This document shows positions 8,317 to 16,167 of a stretch of DNA of 38,316 bases, piece by piece. Position 1 is the stretch's first letter. Every line of letters starts with the position of its first letter. The position numbers were made by a program, and so were the translations under genes. This DNA is from Pseudomonadota bacterium (GTDB taxonomy: Bacteria; Pseudomonadota; Gammaproteobacteria; Xanthomonadales; Xanthomonadaceae). A model generated the notes under the pieces. It worked only from the letters and a program-made list of their open reading frames with translations. It did not search any database and was not told the origin of the DNA. The stretch spans positions 1 to 38,316 of the forward strand of contig JAEZYE010000033.1 of assembly GCA_023419315.1 (NCBI GenBank), in the 5' to 3' direction.

Positions 8317-10218
8317 TCAGCTGCCGACTTCGGGGCCGCGCGACAGCGCCTTCTTTATTTCCTCCAGCGCATTCGGATCATCCAGCGTGGACAGATCTCC
8401 CGGATCTGCGCCTTGGGCGAGCGCCTGCAGGGAACGTCGCAGCAGCTTGCCGGAACGCGTCTTCGGCAACGCATTGACGATGTAGACACGCGCCGGCCGC
8501 GCCACCGGACCCAGGCTCTGTTCCACCGTCCGTCGCATGCCGTCGGCCATCTGCACGCGCGCATGCGGCTCGTCGGTCGCTTGCCGCAGCGTGGCGAACA
8601 CGACCGGAACCTGACCCTTGAGTTCATCACTGACGCCGATGACCGCGGCTTCCGCCACAGACGGGTGCCCCGACACTGATTCCTCGATCTCGCGTGTTCC
8701 GAGGCGATGGCCGGCGACATTGATCACGTCGTCCGTGCGGCCGAGGATGAACGTGTAGCCCGCTTCGTCGCGGATCGCCCAGTCCAGCGAGCTGTAGAGC
8801 AGCTCCTTGAAGTGGCTGAAATAGCTCGACAGGAAGCGGGCGTCATCGTTCCAGATCGTGGTCATGCAACCCGGCGGCAATGGCGGCTGCATCACCAGCA
8901 CGCCCTTCTCGCCGGGTCCGACTTCTTCCCCGCTCGCTTCGTCGATCACCTTCATGCGGTAACCGAGATTGGGAAAGCCGGGCGAGCCGAACTTGACCGG
9001 CTTCATGTCCAGCCCGGGCAGCAACGTCAGCGCCGGCCAGCCGGTTTCGGTCTGCCAGTAGTTGTCGATGACGGGTTTGCCGAGTGCGTCGGTAATCCAG
9101 TGCGCGGTCGGCTCGTCCAGCGGCTCTCCCGCGAGAAACACATACTGCAGCGCGGACAGATCATGCCGGCGGATGAAGTCCACGTCGTGCTTCTTCAACA
9201 CGCGGATGGCCGTGGGCGAGGAAAACATCGTGCGAACGCCGTATTTCTCGCACAGCGACCACCAGATGCCGGCGTCCGGATGAAACGGCAGACCTTCGTA
9301 CAGCAGCGAGGTGGCACCGACGATCAACGGCCCGTAGACGTTGTAAGAATGTCCGACCGCCCAGCCCACGTCCGATGTCGAGAACATCACCTGCCCGGGT
9401 GCGACGTCGAACACCGTACGCATGGACAGCGCCAGCGCCACGGCATATCCACCGACATCGCGCTGCACGCCTTTCGGCTTTCCCGTGGTGCCGGAGGTGT
9501 AGAGCAGGTAGCTCGGCTCGTTCGACTCCAGCCATTCCACCTCGACGTGCGCATCGCCGACTTCTTCGCGCAAGGAAGCGTAGTCTTCATCGCGGCCCGG
9601 GACTTTCGGTTCGGCCGCGTCCAGCCCGCGCGAGACCACCAGCACTTTCGGCGGCGGCGTCTGCGCCTTCGCGCAGGCCTCATCCACCAGCGGTTTGTAC
9701 GGAATGATCTTGCCGCCACGCATGCCGGCATCGGCAGCGATCAGCAGTTTCGGCTGCGCGTCGTCGATGCGCAGCGCGAGGTTGTGCGCGGCGAATCCGC
9801 CAAACACCACCGAGTGGATCGCGCCGATGCGCGCGCAGGCCAGCATCGCGAACACGGCCTCGGCCATGTTCGGCATGTAGATGACGACACGATCACCACG
9901 GCCGACATCCAGCCGCTTGAGGACGGCGGCGAACGCATTCACTTCGCGATGCAGCTCGCGATACGTGATCTCGCGCGTGACCCCGGTTTCGGTGGAGATC
10001 GCGACCAGTGCGAGCTGATCCGCGCGCGCATCGAGATGACGATCGACCGCGTTGTAGCAGAGATTGGTTTCGCCGCCGGCGAACCATTGGCGGAACGGTG
10101 GATTCGAGTAATCGAGGATGCGTTGCGGCGGCGTTCGCCAATGAATGGCCGCCGCTTCCTCGGCCCAGAAGGCTTCGGGCTGCTCAATCGAGCGGCGATA
10201 GACCTCTTCGTAGCGCAT
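8317..10218 (-). CDS. prpE: Propionyl-CoA synthetase PrpE
   Basis: Activates propionate to propionyl-CoA through an adenylate, feeding PrpC. The protein is 633 aa, an acetyl-CoA-synthetase-type ANL enzyme: N-terminal ACAS_N segment (FWAEEAAAIHWRTPP), P-loop YTSGTTGKPKGV at 240-251, YWQTETGWPA motif, and the C-terminal catalytic K591 in TRSGKLLRR, usually the acetylation-regulated lysine. PrpE-like wording (NLCYNAVDRHL, FGGFAAHNLALRIDDA) separates it from Acs. Start ATG at 10218 with GGAGGGG just upstream; the extension to 10335 is not supported. Its stop abuts that of the HTH-citrate synthase gene. It is transcribed apart from prpBC-acnD-prpF. Confidence 0.93.
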   Translation of the reverse strand: MRYEEVYRRSIEQPEAFWAEEAAAIHWRTPPQRILDYSNPPFRQWFAGGETNLCYNAVDRHLDARADQLALVAISTETGVTREITYRELHREVNAFAAVLKRLDVGRGDRVVIYMPNMAEAVFAMLACARIGAIHSVVFGGFAAHNLALRIDDAQPKLLIAADAGMRGGKIIPYKPLVDEACAKAQTPPPKVLVVSRGLDAAEPKVPGRDEDYASLREEVGDAHVEVEWLESNEPSYLLYTSGTTGKPKGVQRDVGGYAVALALSMRTVFDVAPGQVMFSTSDVGWAVGHSYNVYGPLIVGATSLLYEGLPFHPDAGIWWSLCEKYGVRTMFSSPTAIRVLKKHDVDFIRRHDLSALQYVFLAGEPLDEPTAHWITDALGKPVIDNYWQTETGWPALTLLPGLDMKPVKFGSPGFPNLGYRMKVIDEASGEEVGPGEKGVLVMQPPLPPGCMTTIWNDDARFLSSYFSHFKELLYSSLDWAIRDEAGYTFILGRTDDVINVAGHRLGTREIEESVSGHPSVAEAAVIGVSDELKGQVPVVFATLRQATDEPHARVQMADGMRRTVEQSLGPVARPARVYIVNALPKTRSGKLLRRSLQALAQGADPGDLSTLDDPNALEEIKKALSRGPEVGS

Positions 10219-10370
10219 GCGTCCCCTCCAGGTGCGTGGCGTCCCGGAGCATAGATCCGCATGGGCGGCGCGACCTTCCGACCTTCGTCGCATGCGGGTC
10301 CACGTTCCGCTGCGCACACGCTCGAAGGGGGGCAAAAACGGCGATACCCGATCAGCGTTCGAAGCCAGTC

Positions 10371-10404
10371 AAAAAAAACGCCGGGACTGGCCCGGCGTCT
10401 TTTT
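10371..10404 (-). terminator. Intrinsic terminator after mdh (potentially bidirectional)
   Basis: ACGCCGGG (10378-10385) pairs with CCCGGCGT (10391-10398) around a 5-nt loop. On the minus strand the stem is followed by eight U (the A-run at 10371-10378), 20 bp after the mdh stop. The plus strand has T-rich CTTTTT after the stem, so it could stop both directions. The rest of 10219-10425 shows no further gene. Confidence 0.88.
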
Positions 10405-10425
10405 CGCACGCGTGCCTGCGGGCGA

Positions 10426-11412
10426 TCAGCCCAGCAGATGCGCCACGCCGGCGCGCTCTTCTTCCAGCTCGGCCAGCGTCTTGTCCATCGCTGCACGGCT
10501 GAACTCGTCGACCGGCAGATCCTTCACGCGCGTGTACTCGCCGTTTTCGGTGATGACCGGCACGCCATAGATCACGCCTTCCGGAATGCCGTAGCTGCCG
10601 TCGGACGGCACGCCCATCGTCACCCACTTGCCGTTGCTGCCGAGCACCCAGTCACGAATGTGGTCGATGGCGGCATTGGCAGCGGAGGCCGCCGAGGACA
10701 GGCCGCGCGCTTCGATGATCGCGGCGCCGCGCTTGCCGACCTGCGGGATAAACGTGTTGGCATTCCATTCGCTGTCGTTGACCGTGTCCTTCAGGGACTG
10801 GCCGTTGACCGTGGCGAAGCGGTAATCCGGATACATCGTCGGGCTGTGGTTGCCCCACACGATCATCTTTTCGATATCGCCAACTGCCACGCCGGCCTTG
10901 GAGGCCAGTTGGCTGAGTGCACGGTTATGATCCAGGCGCAGCATCGCGGTGAAGTTCTTCGCCGGCAGGTCCGGCGCCGACTTCATCGCGATGTAGGCAT
11001 TGGTGTTGGCCGGGTTGCCGACCACCAGCACCTTCACGTTGCGCGAAGCGACCTTGTTCAGGGCTGCGCCCTGCGCGGTGAAGATCTTGGCGTTTTCCAG
11101 CAGGAGATCCTTGCGCTCCATGCCCGGACCGCGCGGACGCGCACCGACCAGCAGGGCGACATCGGCGTCGTTGAAGGCGACTTCCGGGTCATCGGTGCCG
11201 ACCATGCCGGCGAGCAGCGGGAACGCGCAGTCTTCCAGCTCCATCATCACGCCCTTCAGCGCGGCCTGGGCCTTTTCGTTCGCCAGTTCCAGCAGCTGCA
11301 GGATGACCGGCTGGTCCTTGCCCAGCATTTCACCGGAGGCAATGCGGAACAGCAGCGCGTAACCGATCTGGCCAGCGGCGCCGGTGACAGCAACTCGGAC
11401 GGGGGTTTTCAT
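10426..11412 (-). CDS. mdh: Malate dehydrogenase (NAD-dependent)
   Basis: Oxidises malate to oxaloacetate in the TCA cycle; oxaloacetate is also the co-substrate of PrpC. The protein has 328 aa, with the Rossmann motif GAAGQIGYALL (11-21), substrate-binding arginines in GARPRGPGMERKD (R92, R100) and D161-R164 (LDHNR), and catalytic H189 in WGNHSPTMYPD. The length and TGAAGQIGY opening fit the cytosolic-type group seen in Xanthomonadaceae rather than the 312-aa E. coli type. Start ATG at 11412 with GGAG seven bases upstream. Terminated at 10371-10404. Confidence 0.95.
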   Translation of the reverse strand: MKTPVRVAVTGAAGQIGYALLFRIASGEMLGKDQPVILQLLELANEKAQAALKGVMMELEDCAFPLLAGMVGTDDPEVAFNDADVALLVGARPRGPGMERKDLLLENAKIFTAQGAALNKVASRNVKVLVVGNPANTNAYIAMKSAPDLPAKNFTAMLRLDHNRALSQLASKAGVAVGDIEKMIVWGNHSPTMYPDYRFATVNGQSLKDTVNDSEWNANTFIPQVGKRGAAIIEARGLSSAASAANAAIDHIRDWVLGSNGKWVTMGVPSDGSYGIPEGVIYGVPVITENGEYTRVKDLPVDEFSRAAMDKTLAELEEERAGVAHLLG

Positions 11413-11526
11413 GTGTGGACTCCAGAGAAGCGATGAACGTGGTGCGGTGGAAGGAGAGGAAGCCAGGAAACGGCAATCTCGAAAACGGCGGGTGAAATAT
11501 GCGGATGCGGGGATTCACAACGTAGA

Positions 11527-11538
11527 CACGACGTCGTG
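11527..11538. repeat. 12-bp perfect palindrome between the aminotransferase and mdh
   Basis: CACGACGTCGTG is self-complementary. It sits 15 bp beyond the aminotransferase stop and about 115 bp upstream of mdh, next to a weak promoter-like pair for mdh on the minus strand (TTGTGA complement 11515-11520, TATTTC complement 11494-11499, 15-bp spacing). It may be an operator or chance; nothing else supports a role. Confidence 0.3.
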
Positions 11539-11553
11539 CCTCACCTCATCGCT

Positions 11554-12759
11554 TTACTTCAGCTCGGCAAAGAACGCCTCGATACGACGCAGTCCCTCGT
11601 CGAGCTGTGCATCCGGACAGGTGTACGAGATCCGCAGCGCACGCGGTTCGCCGAACGCCGAGCCCGGCACGCAGGCCACGCCTTTGGTTTCCAGCAGCGC
11701 GTTGCAGAAATCGACGTCGTTGGCGATCAGCGTGCCGCTCGGCGCATGCGTCTTGCCGAACGCGACGCTGACATCCGGGAACACGTAGAAGGCGCCTTGC
11801 GGACGCGGGCAGACCACGCCGGGAAGGGCGGCCATCACCGCCATCACGCGGTCACGCTTGCCCTGGAATTCGGCGCACTTGGCGGCCGGAATGTCCTGCG
11901 GCCCGCTGAGCGCGGCGACCGCGGCGGCCGTCACCACTTCCGGCAGGTTGGTGATGTGGTTGGAGTTCAACGACACCAGCGCCTGGGCGACGTTCTCCGG
12001 CGCGGCGATCAGGCCCACGCGCCAGCCGGGCATGCCGTAGGTCTTGGACAGCGAATCGATCACGACGGTGCGATCGCGCAGGCCGGGCTGGCTGTGCAGG
12101 AAGTTGTGGTAACCGACGCCATCGAAGACCAGGCGGTTGTAGATGTCGTCCAGCAGGATCCAGGTGTCCGGATAGCGCACCAGCACTTCCGCCAGCGCTT
12201 CGATTTCCTGCTTCGAATAGACCATGCCGGTCGGGTTCGAGGGATTGTTGAACAGGAACACCTTGGGCTTCTGCGCCAGGGCCTGTTCCAGCTGCGCCGG
12301 GGTGAGCTTGTAGTTCTGCTCGGGCGGGCAAGGAAGTTTCAGTGACACCGCGCCGACGATGTCGGCGATGTCCTGGTACGTCGTCCAGTACGGCGTCGGA
12401 TAGGCAATCGTGTCGCCCTCGTCCAGCAGCGCCTCGGCCAGGTTATAGAGCACGTGCTTGGCGCCGACGCCGGCAACGATGTTGCGGCGCGTGTAACCGT
12501 CGAGCCCGCTGCCCTGCAGATGGTGCAGGAACGCGTCCAGAAGTGCGTCCGTTCCGCGATTGGATCCGTATTGGCCGGAATCCTTTTCCAGCGAAGCGCG
12601 CGCGGCTTCATACACATGCTCGCCCGGCAGGAAGTTCGGCACGCCGATCGAGAAACTGATGATGTCGCGACCTTCGGCCGTGAGCTTCTTCGCCTTCTCT
12701 GCGACCACCATGATCGCACTGGGCTTGGCGCGACCGGTGCGCCGGGCAAGCTGGGGCAT
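11554..12759 (-). CDS. Class I/II (aspartate-type) PLP aminotransferase
   Basis: A 401-aa fold-type I aminotransferase. Visible PLP residues: N175 in PSNPTG, D204 and Y207 in LLDDIYNRL, and the Schiff-base K239 in SLSKTYGMPGWRVG; a C-terminal RISYT segment supplies the substrate-carboxylate arginine. The best match in style is the aspartate/alanine aminotransferase (AspC/subgroup I) family, but substrate specificity cannot be settled from sequence alone. Start ATG at 12759, about 8 bp after GAGGT; an in-frame extension to 12969 overlaps ppiB and is rejected. It lies upstream of mdh on the same strand, separated by 141 bp. Confidence 0.88.
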   Translation of the reverse strand: MPQLARRTGRAKPSAIMVVAEKAKKLTAEGRDIISFSIGVPNFLPGEHVYEAARASLEKDSGQYGSNRGTDALLDAFLHHLQGSGLDGYTRRNIVAGVGAKHVLYNLAEALLDEGDTIAYPTPYWTTYQDIADIVGAVSLKLPCPPEQNYKLTPAQLEQALAQKPKVFLFNNPSNPTGMVYSKQEIEALAEVLVRYPDTWILLDDIYNRLVFDGVGYHNFLHSQPGLRDRTVVIDSLSKTYGMPGWRVGLIAAPENVAQALVSLNSNHITNLPEVVTAAAVAALSGPQDIPAAKCAEFQGKRDRVMAVMAALPGVVCPRPQGAFYVFPDVSVAFGKTHAPSGTLIANDVDFCNALLETKGVACVPGSAFGEPRALRISYTCPDAQLDEGLRRIEAFFAELK

Positions 12760-12835
12760 TGCAGGACCTCGCGGTTGGACAGGCAGGAGGCTGGCCCCTG
12801 CAAGCGGGTGTGGAGAGGGGTAGCAGCGGCGCCGA

Positions 12836-12841
12836 ATTTTA
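12836..12841 (-). promoter_or_regulatory. Possible -10 element for the aminotransferase gene
   Basis: The minus strand reads TGATAAAAT, giving TAAAAT as a -10 about 77 bp before the ATG. No convincing -35 is present 16-18 bp upstream, where a GC-rich CCGGCCC/GGGCCGG hairpin (12852-12869) after ppiB intervenes. Weak call. Confidence 0.3.
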
Positions 12842-12901
12842 TCACGCCGGTCCGGCCCTTCCGGGCCGGCCGGATACGGCGATCGTCTTGCTTGGCGCGG
12901 C

Positions 12902-13396
12902 TCAGGCGCTGAGGTAGCGGTTCCATTCGGCGACGCGGTCGGCCTTGGCGGCCAGCACGGCATCCGCATCGCCCTCGATGGTGATCCGGTTGATCAGGTC
13001 GCCCTGCTTCACCGAGTCCACCACCTCCTGGCCTTCCAGCACCTTGCCGAAAACGGTGTGGCGGCCGTCCAGGTGCGGCGTGGCGACATGGGTGATGAAG
13101 AACTGGCTGCCATTGGTGTTCGGGCCGGCATTGGCCATTGACAGGACACCGCGTTCATGGCGCACGCCGTTGTTGGTCTCGTCCTCGAAACGGTAGCCCG
13201 GGCCGCCACGGCCGGAGCCTTCCGGACAGCCGCCCTGGATCATGAAATCGGCAATGACGCGGTGGAAATTCAGACCGTCATAGAAGCCGCGCTTGGCAAG
13301 GTTGACGAAGTTGGCCACCGTCAACGGAGCTTTGTCGGCAAGCAGTTCAATCTTGATGGGACCGCGCGCGGTATCGAACGTGGCAATGAGGGACAT
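12902..13396 (-). CDS. ppiB: Peptidyl-prolyl cis-trans isomerase, cyclophilin type
   Basis: A 164-residue single-domain cyclophilin without signal peptide, so cytoplasmic; it catalyses proline cis-trans isomerisation in folding. Active-site residues are in order: R46, F51, M52 and Q54 in FHRVIADFMIQGG, the MANAGPNTNGSQFFI block, and PHLDGRHTVFGKV. Start ATG at 13396, with GAGGAG seven bases upstream. It is 42 bp downstream of the small membrane-protein gene. A GC-rich hairpin at 12852-12869 lies after it but lacks a U-run. Confidence 0.93.
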   Translation of the reverse strand: MSLIATFDTARGPIKIELLADKAPLTVANFVNLAKRGFYDGLNFHRVIADFMIQGGCPEGSGRGGPGYRFEDETNNGVRHERGVLSMANAGPNTNGSQFFITHVATPHLDGRHTVFGKVLEGQEVVDSVKQGDLINRITIEGDADAVLAAKADRVAEWNRYLSA

Positions 13397-13438
13397 GCAC
13401 AAACTCCTCGAACAAGCAGGGGGGAAGGAAAAGGAAAA

Positions 13439-13678
13439 TCAACCCGGACGCCGATGGCGCGCCGTCCGGAAGGTCAGAGCTACGGCGGCGATGCCGCCGG
13501 CGGCCATCATCAACCCGCCGCCGACCAGAAGCGGCAACCGGAATGGCGCCAGAAGCCCGGCCACCGCCGTGGTTCCCGGGGCGTAGTGGACGTGAAGGCC
13601 CAGGCCCAGCACCAACGTCGCGAAGAAGTCCCAGGCAATCAGCCAGTTCCAGGGCTTGAAACCTGCTTGGACGTTCAT
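13439..13678 (-). CDS. Small two-helix membrane protein of unknown function
   Basis: 79 residues beginning MNVQAGFKPWNWLIAWDFF, with two hydrophobic stretches (about 12-30 and 43-68) joined by an HVHYAPGTTAVAG loop, and a basic C-terminus (RTARHRRPG). I do not recognise the family. The ATG at 13678 was chosen because the upstream part of the open frame runs into the typA promoter; the ribosome binding site is weak (GACGAAG). It precedes ppiB by 42 bp on the same strand and diverges from typA. Confidence 0.6.
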   Translation of the reverse strand: MNVQAGFKPWNWLIAWDFFATLVLGLGLHVHYAPGTTAVAGLLAPFRLPLLVGGGLMMAAGGIAAVALTFRTARHRRPG

Positions 13679-13729
13679 CTTCGTCTTTTTCGATGGTCGG
13701 AAAGGCCCGCCGCGACGGGGTTGGCCCGT

Positions 13730-13735
13730 TATAAT
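13730..13735 (+). promoter_or_regulatory. typA: Candidate -10 for typA
   Basis: A perfect TATAAT sits 50 bp upstream of the typA ATG. The -35 region 17 bp upstream (CCCGCC) is poor. The expected leader of about 44 nt has no purine-rich ribosome binding site. Confidence 0.45.
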
Positions 13736-13785
13736 ACTCACCTTTCCCTCCAGGCCCCCCTACGCGCCTCCGCGCGTCCGTTCGC

Positions 13786-15630
13786 ATGTCCATCCAGAAT
13801 CTCCGCAATATCGCCATCGTCGCCCACGTCGACCACGGCAAGACCACCCTGGTCGATCAGCTGCTCAAGCAGTCCGGCACCTTCAGCGATCGCGCCGTCG
13901 TGGCCGACCGCGTAATGGACAGCGGCGACATTGAAAAGGAACGTGGCATCACGATCCTTTCCAAGAACACCGCCATCCGCTGGACCTCGCCGGAAGGCCA
14001 GGAATACCGCATCAACATCGTCGATACGCCCGGACACGCCGACTTCGGCGGTGAAGTCGAGCGCGTGCTGTCGATGGTCGATTCCGTGCTGATCCTGGTC
14101 GACGCGATGGACGGCCCGATGCCGCAGACGCGCTTCGTCACGCAGAAGGCATTCGCGATGGGCTTCAAGCCGATCGTGGTGATCAACAAGGTCGATCGCC
14201 CCGGCGCGCGCCCGGACTGGGTGCTCAACCAGACGTTCGATCTGTTCGATCGCCTCGGCGCAACCGACGAACAGCTCGATTTCCAGGTCGTCTACGCATC
14301 CGGCCTCAATGGCTATGCGGGCATGGATGAAAGCGTGCGCTCGGGCGACATGACGCCGCTGTTCCAGACCATCATCGACCATGTGCCTGCGCCGCCGGTC
14401 GATCTGGAAGGTCCCTTCCAGATGCGCGTCACCAGTCTGGACTACAACAACTACGTCGGCATCATCGGCGTCGGTCGCGTCCAGCGCGGCACCATCCGCA
14501 CGAACATGCAGGTCACCGTGATGGACCGCGCCGGCAAGACGCGCAACGGCAAGGTCCTGCAGGTGCTGGGCTTCCACGGCCTGGAACGCCATGAAGTGAA
14601 GGAAGCGCAGGCCGGCGACATCATCGCCATCTCCGGCATCGAAGGCCTCGGCATTTCCGACACGATCTGCGATCCCGCCGCGGTCGAACAGCTGCCGGTC
14701 CTCACCGTGGACGAGCCGACCATCAGCATGACCTTCCAGGTCAACGATTCGCCGTTCGCCGGCGTCAAGGATCGCAGCGGCGGCAAGTTCCTCACCAGCC
14801 GCCAGCTGCGTGATCGTCTTACCCGCGAAACGCAGCACAACGTCGCGCTGAAAGTCGAAGACACCGAAGATGCGGACAAATTCAAGGTCAGCGGTCGCGG
14901 CGAACTGCACCTGTCGATCCTGATCGAGACCATGCGCCGCGAAGGCTATGAACTGGCCGTGTCGCGCCCGGAAGTGATCATCAAGGAGATCGACGGCATC
15001 CTGCAGGAGCCGTACGAGCAGCTCGTCGTCGACCTCGAGGAAAGCTACCAGGGCGGCGTGATGGGCCGGCTCGGCGAGCGCAAGGCGCTGTTGCAGAACA
15101 TGGAGCCGGACGGCAAGGGCCGTGTGCGCCTGGAGTTCATCGTTCCGGCGCGCGGCCTGATCGGCTTCCAGACCGAGTTCCGCACGCTGACGGCCGGCAC
15201 CGGCCTCCTGTTCCATGTGTTCGATCATTACGGTCCGAAGCAGGACGGCAGCATCGGCCAGCGCCAGAACGGCGTGCTGATCTCCAACGGCACCGGCGCG
15301 TCGCCCGCGTACGCGCAGATGGCGATGCAGGAGCGTGGCCGCCTGATGATCGAGCCCGGCGAGGAAATCTATGAAGGCCAGATCGTCGGCATCCATTCCA
15401 AGGACAACGACCTGACCGTCAACGCGCTGCGCGGCAAGCAGCTGACCAACTTCCGCGCTGCCGGCAAGGACGATGACGAAGGGCTTATTCCGCCGATCAA
15501 GCTGTCGCTGGAGCAGGCGCTGGAATTCATCGACGACGACGAACTGGTCGAAGTGACGCCGCTGGCGATCCGCCTGCGGAAGAAGCACCGCTCGGAGAAC
15601 GACCGCAAGCGTGCATCGCGCGCCGCCTGA
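13786..15630 (+). CDS. typA: Translational GTPase TypA/BipA
   Basis: A 614-aa ribosome-associated GTPase acting in 50S assembly and stress adaptation. G-motifs: AHVDHGKT (13-20), the switch I/II regions with RGITI and VDTPGHADF, and NKVD with RPGARP following. EF-G-like domains III and V are present, together with the BipA-specific C-terminal domain ending in lysine/arginine-rich KKHRSENDRKRASRAA. The start MSIQNLRNIAIVAHVDHGK is the family's usual N-terminus although the upstream Shine-Dalgarno is poor. The DUF2127 gene follows after 12 bp, probably co-transcribed. Confidence 0.96.
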   Translation: MSIQNLRNIAIVAHVDHGKTTLVDQLLKQSGTFSDRAVVADRVMDSGDIEKERGITILSKNTAIRWTSPEGQEYRINIVDTPGHADFGGEVERVLSMVDSVLILVDAMDGPMPQTRFVTQKAFAMGFKPIVVINKVDRPGARPDWVLNQTFDLFDRLGATDEQLDFQVVYASGLNGYAGMDESVRSGDMTPLFQTIIDHVPAPPVDLEGPFQMRVTSLDYNNYVGIIGVGRVQRGTIRTNMQVTVMDRAGKTRNGKVLQVLGFHGLERHEVKEAQAGDIIAISGIEGLGISDTICDPAAVEQLPVLTVDEPTISMTFQVNDSPFAGVKDRSGGKFLTSRQLRDRLTRETQHNVALKVEDTEDADKFKVSGRGELHLSILIETMRREGYELAVSRPEVIIKEIDGILQEPYEQLVVDLEESYQGGVMGRLGERKALLQNMEPDGKGRVRLEFIVPARGLIGFQTEFRTLTAGTGLLFHVFDHYGPKQDGSIGQRQNGVLISNGTGASPAYAQMAMQERGRLMIEPGEEIYEGQIVGIHSKDNDLTVNALRGKQLTNFRAAGKDDDEGLIPPIKLSLEQALEFIDDDELVEVTPLAIRLRKKHRSENDRKRASRAA

Positions 15631-15642
15631 CGCGCGAAGCCG

Positions 15643-16116
15643 GTGAGCGACACGCCGTCCTACAACCCGGATCCGAAAGCGCATCCGGGCTTGTCCCTCG
15701 TCGCCATGTTCGAGGGCATCAAGGGCGTCATCGCACTCGCCGCGGCCACCGGCCTGGTGCTGGTCGGGCCGCTGCCATTGCGGCAATGGGTGGAAGCGCT
15801 GATCTCGCGCTTCCATCTCGATCCCAAGCATGGCGTGCTGCCCGGGTTGCTCGATGCGATCAACCCGGAAGCGGTGCACCTGGCCGTGTTGATCGTGCTG
15901 CTCTACGCAGTGATGCGCCTGGTGGAAGCCTGGGGACTCTGGCGCGCGCGCGCCTGGGCGTCCTGGCTGGGCTGCATCGGTTCGGCCCTCTACCTGCCGC
16001 TGGATCTGTACGCCATCTACCACCATCCGGGCTGGCACACGATCGCCGTGCTGGTCATCAACCTGCTGATCGTCGCCGTCCTCGGCCGCGATCTGCTCAA
16101 GCGCCGCCAGCGTTGA
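15643..16116 (+). CDS. DUF2127 family integral membrane protein
   Basis: A 157-aa protein with about four membrane segments (approx. 22-42, 76-96, 104-122, 128-146). The motifs GLSLVAMFEGIKGVIAL near the N-terminus and HLDPKHG in the first loop resemble the DUF2127 family, whose function is not known. The start is GTG at 15643, giving MSDTPSYNPDPKAHPG. The gene lies 12 bp after typA, so it is probably translated from the same mRNA; 51 bp separate it from the amidase. Confidence 0.8.
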   Translation: MSDTPSYNPDPKAHPGLSLVAMFEGIKGVIALAAATGLVLVGPLPLRQWVEALISRFHLDPKHGVLPGLLDAINPEAVHLAVLIVLLYAVMRLVEAWGLWRARAWASWLGCIGSALYLPLDLYAIYHHPGWHTIAVLVINLLIVAVLGRDLLKRRQR

Positions 16117-16167
16117 AACCACGCCGCCGGGCCTGCTAGCCTCGCTGCAATTCCCGGGGGAAGTGCC

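Noticed and set aside
8313..8320. TTGATCAG at the fusion/prpE stop junction as a third operator copy
   Set aside because: It is created by the two adjacent stop codons, is one base off the palindrome, and has no partner 10 bp away.
12852..12869. CCGGCCC/GGGCCGG hairpin as the ppiB terminator
   Set aside because: The stem is perfect but not followed by a U-run in ppiB sense, so I do not call it an intrinsic terminator.
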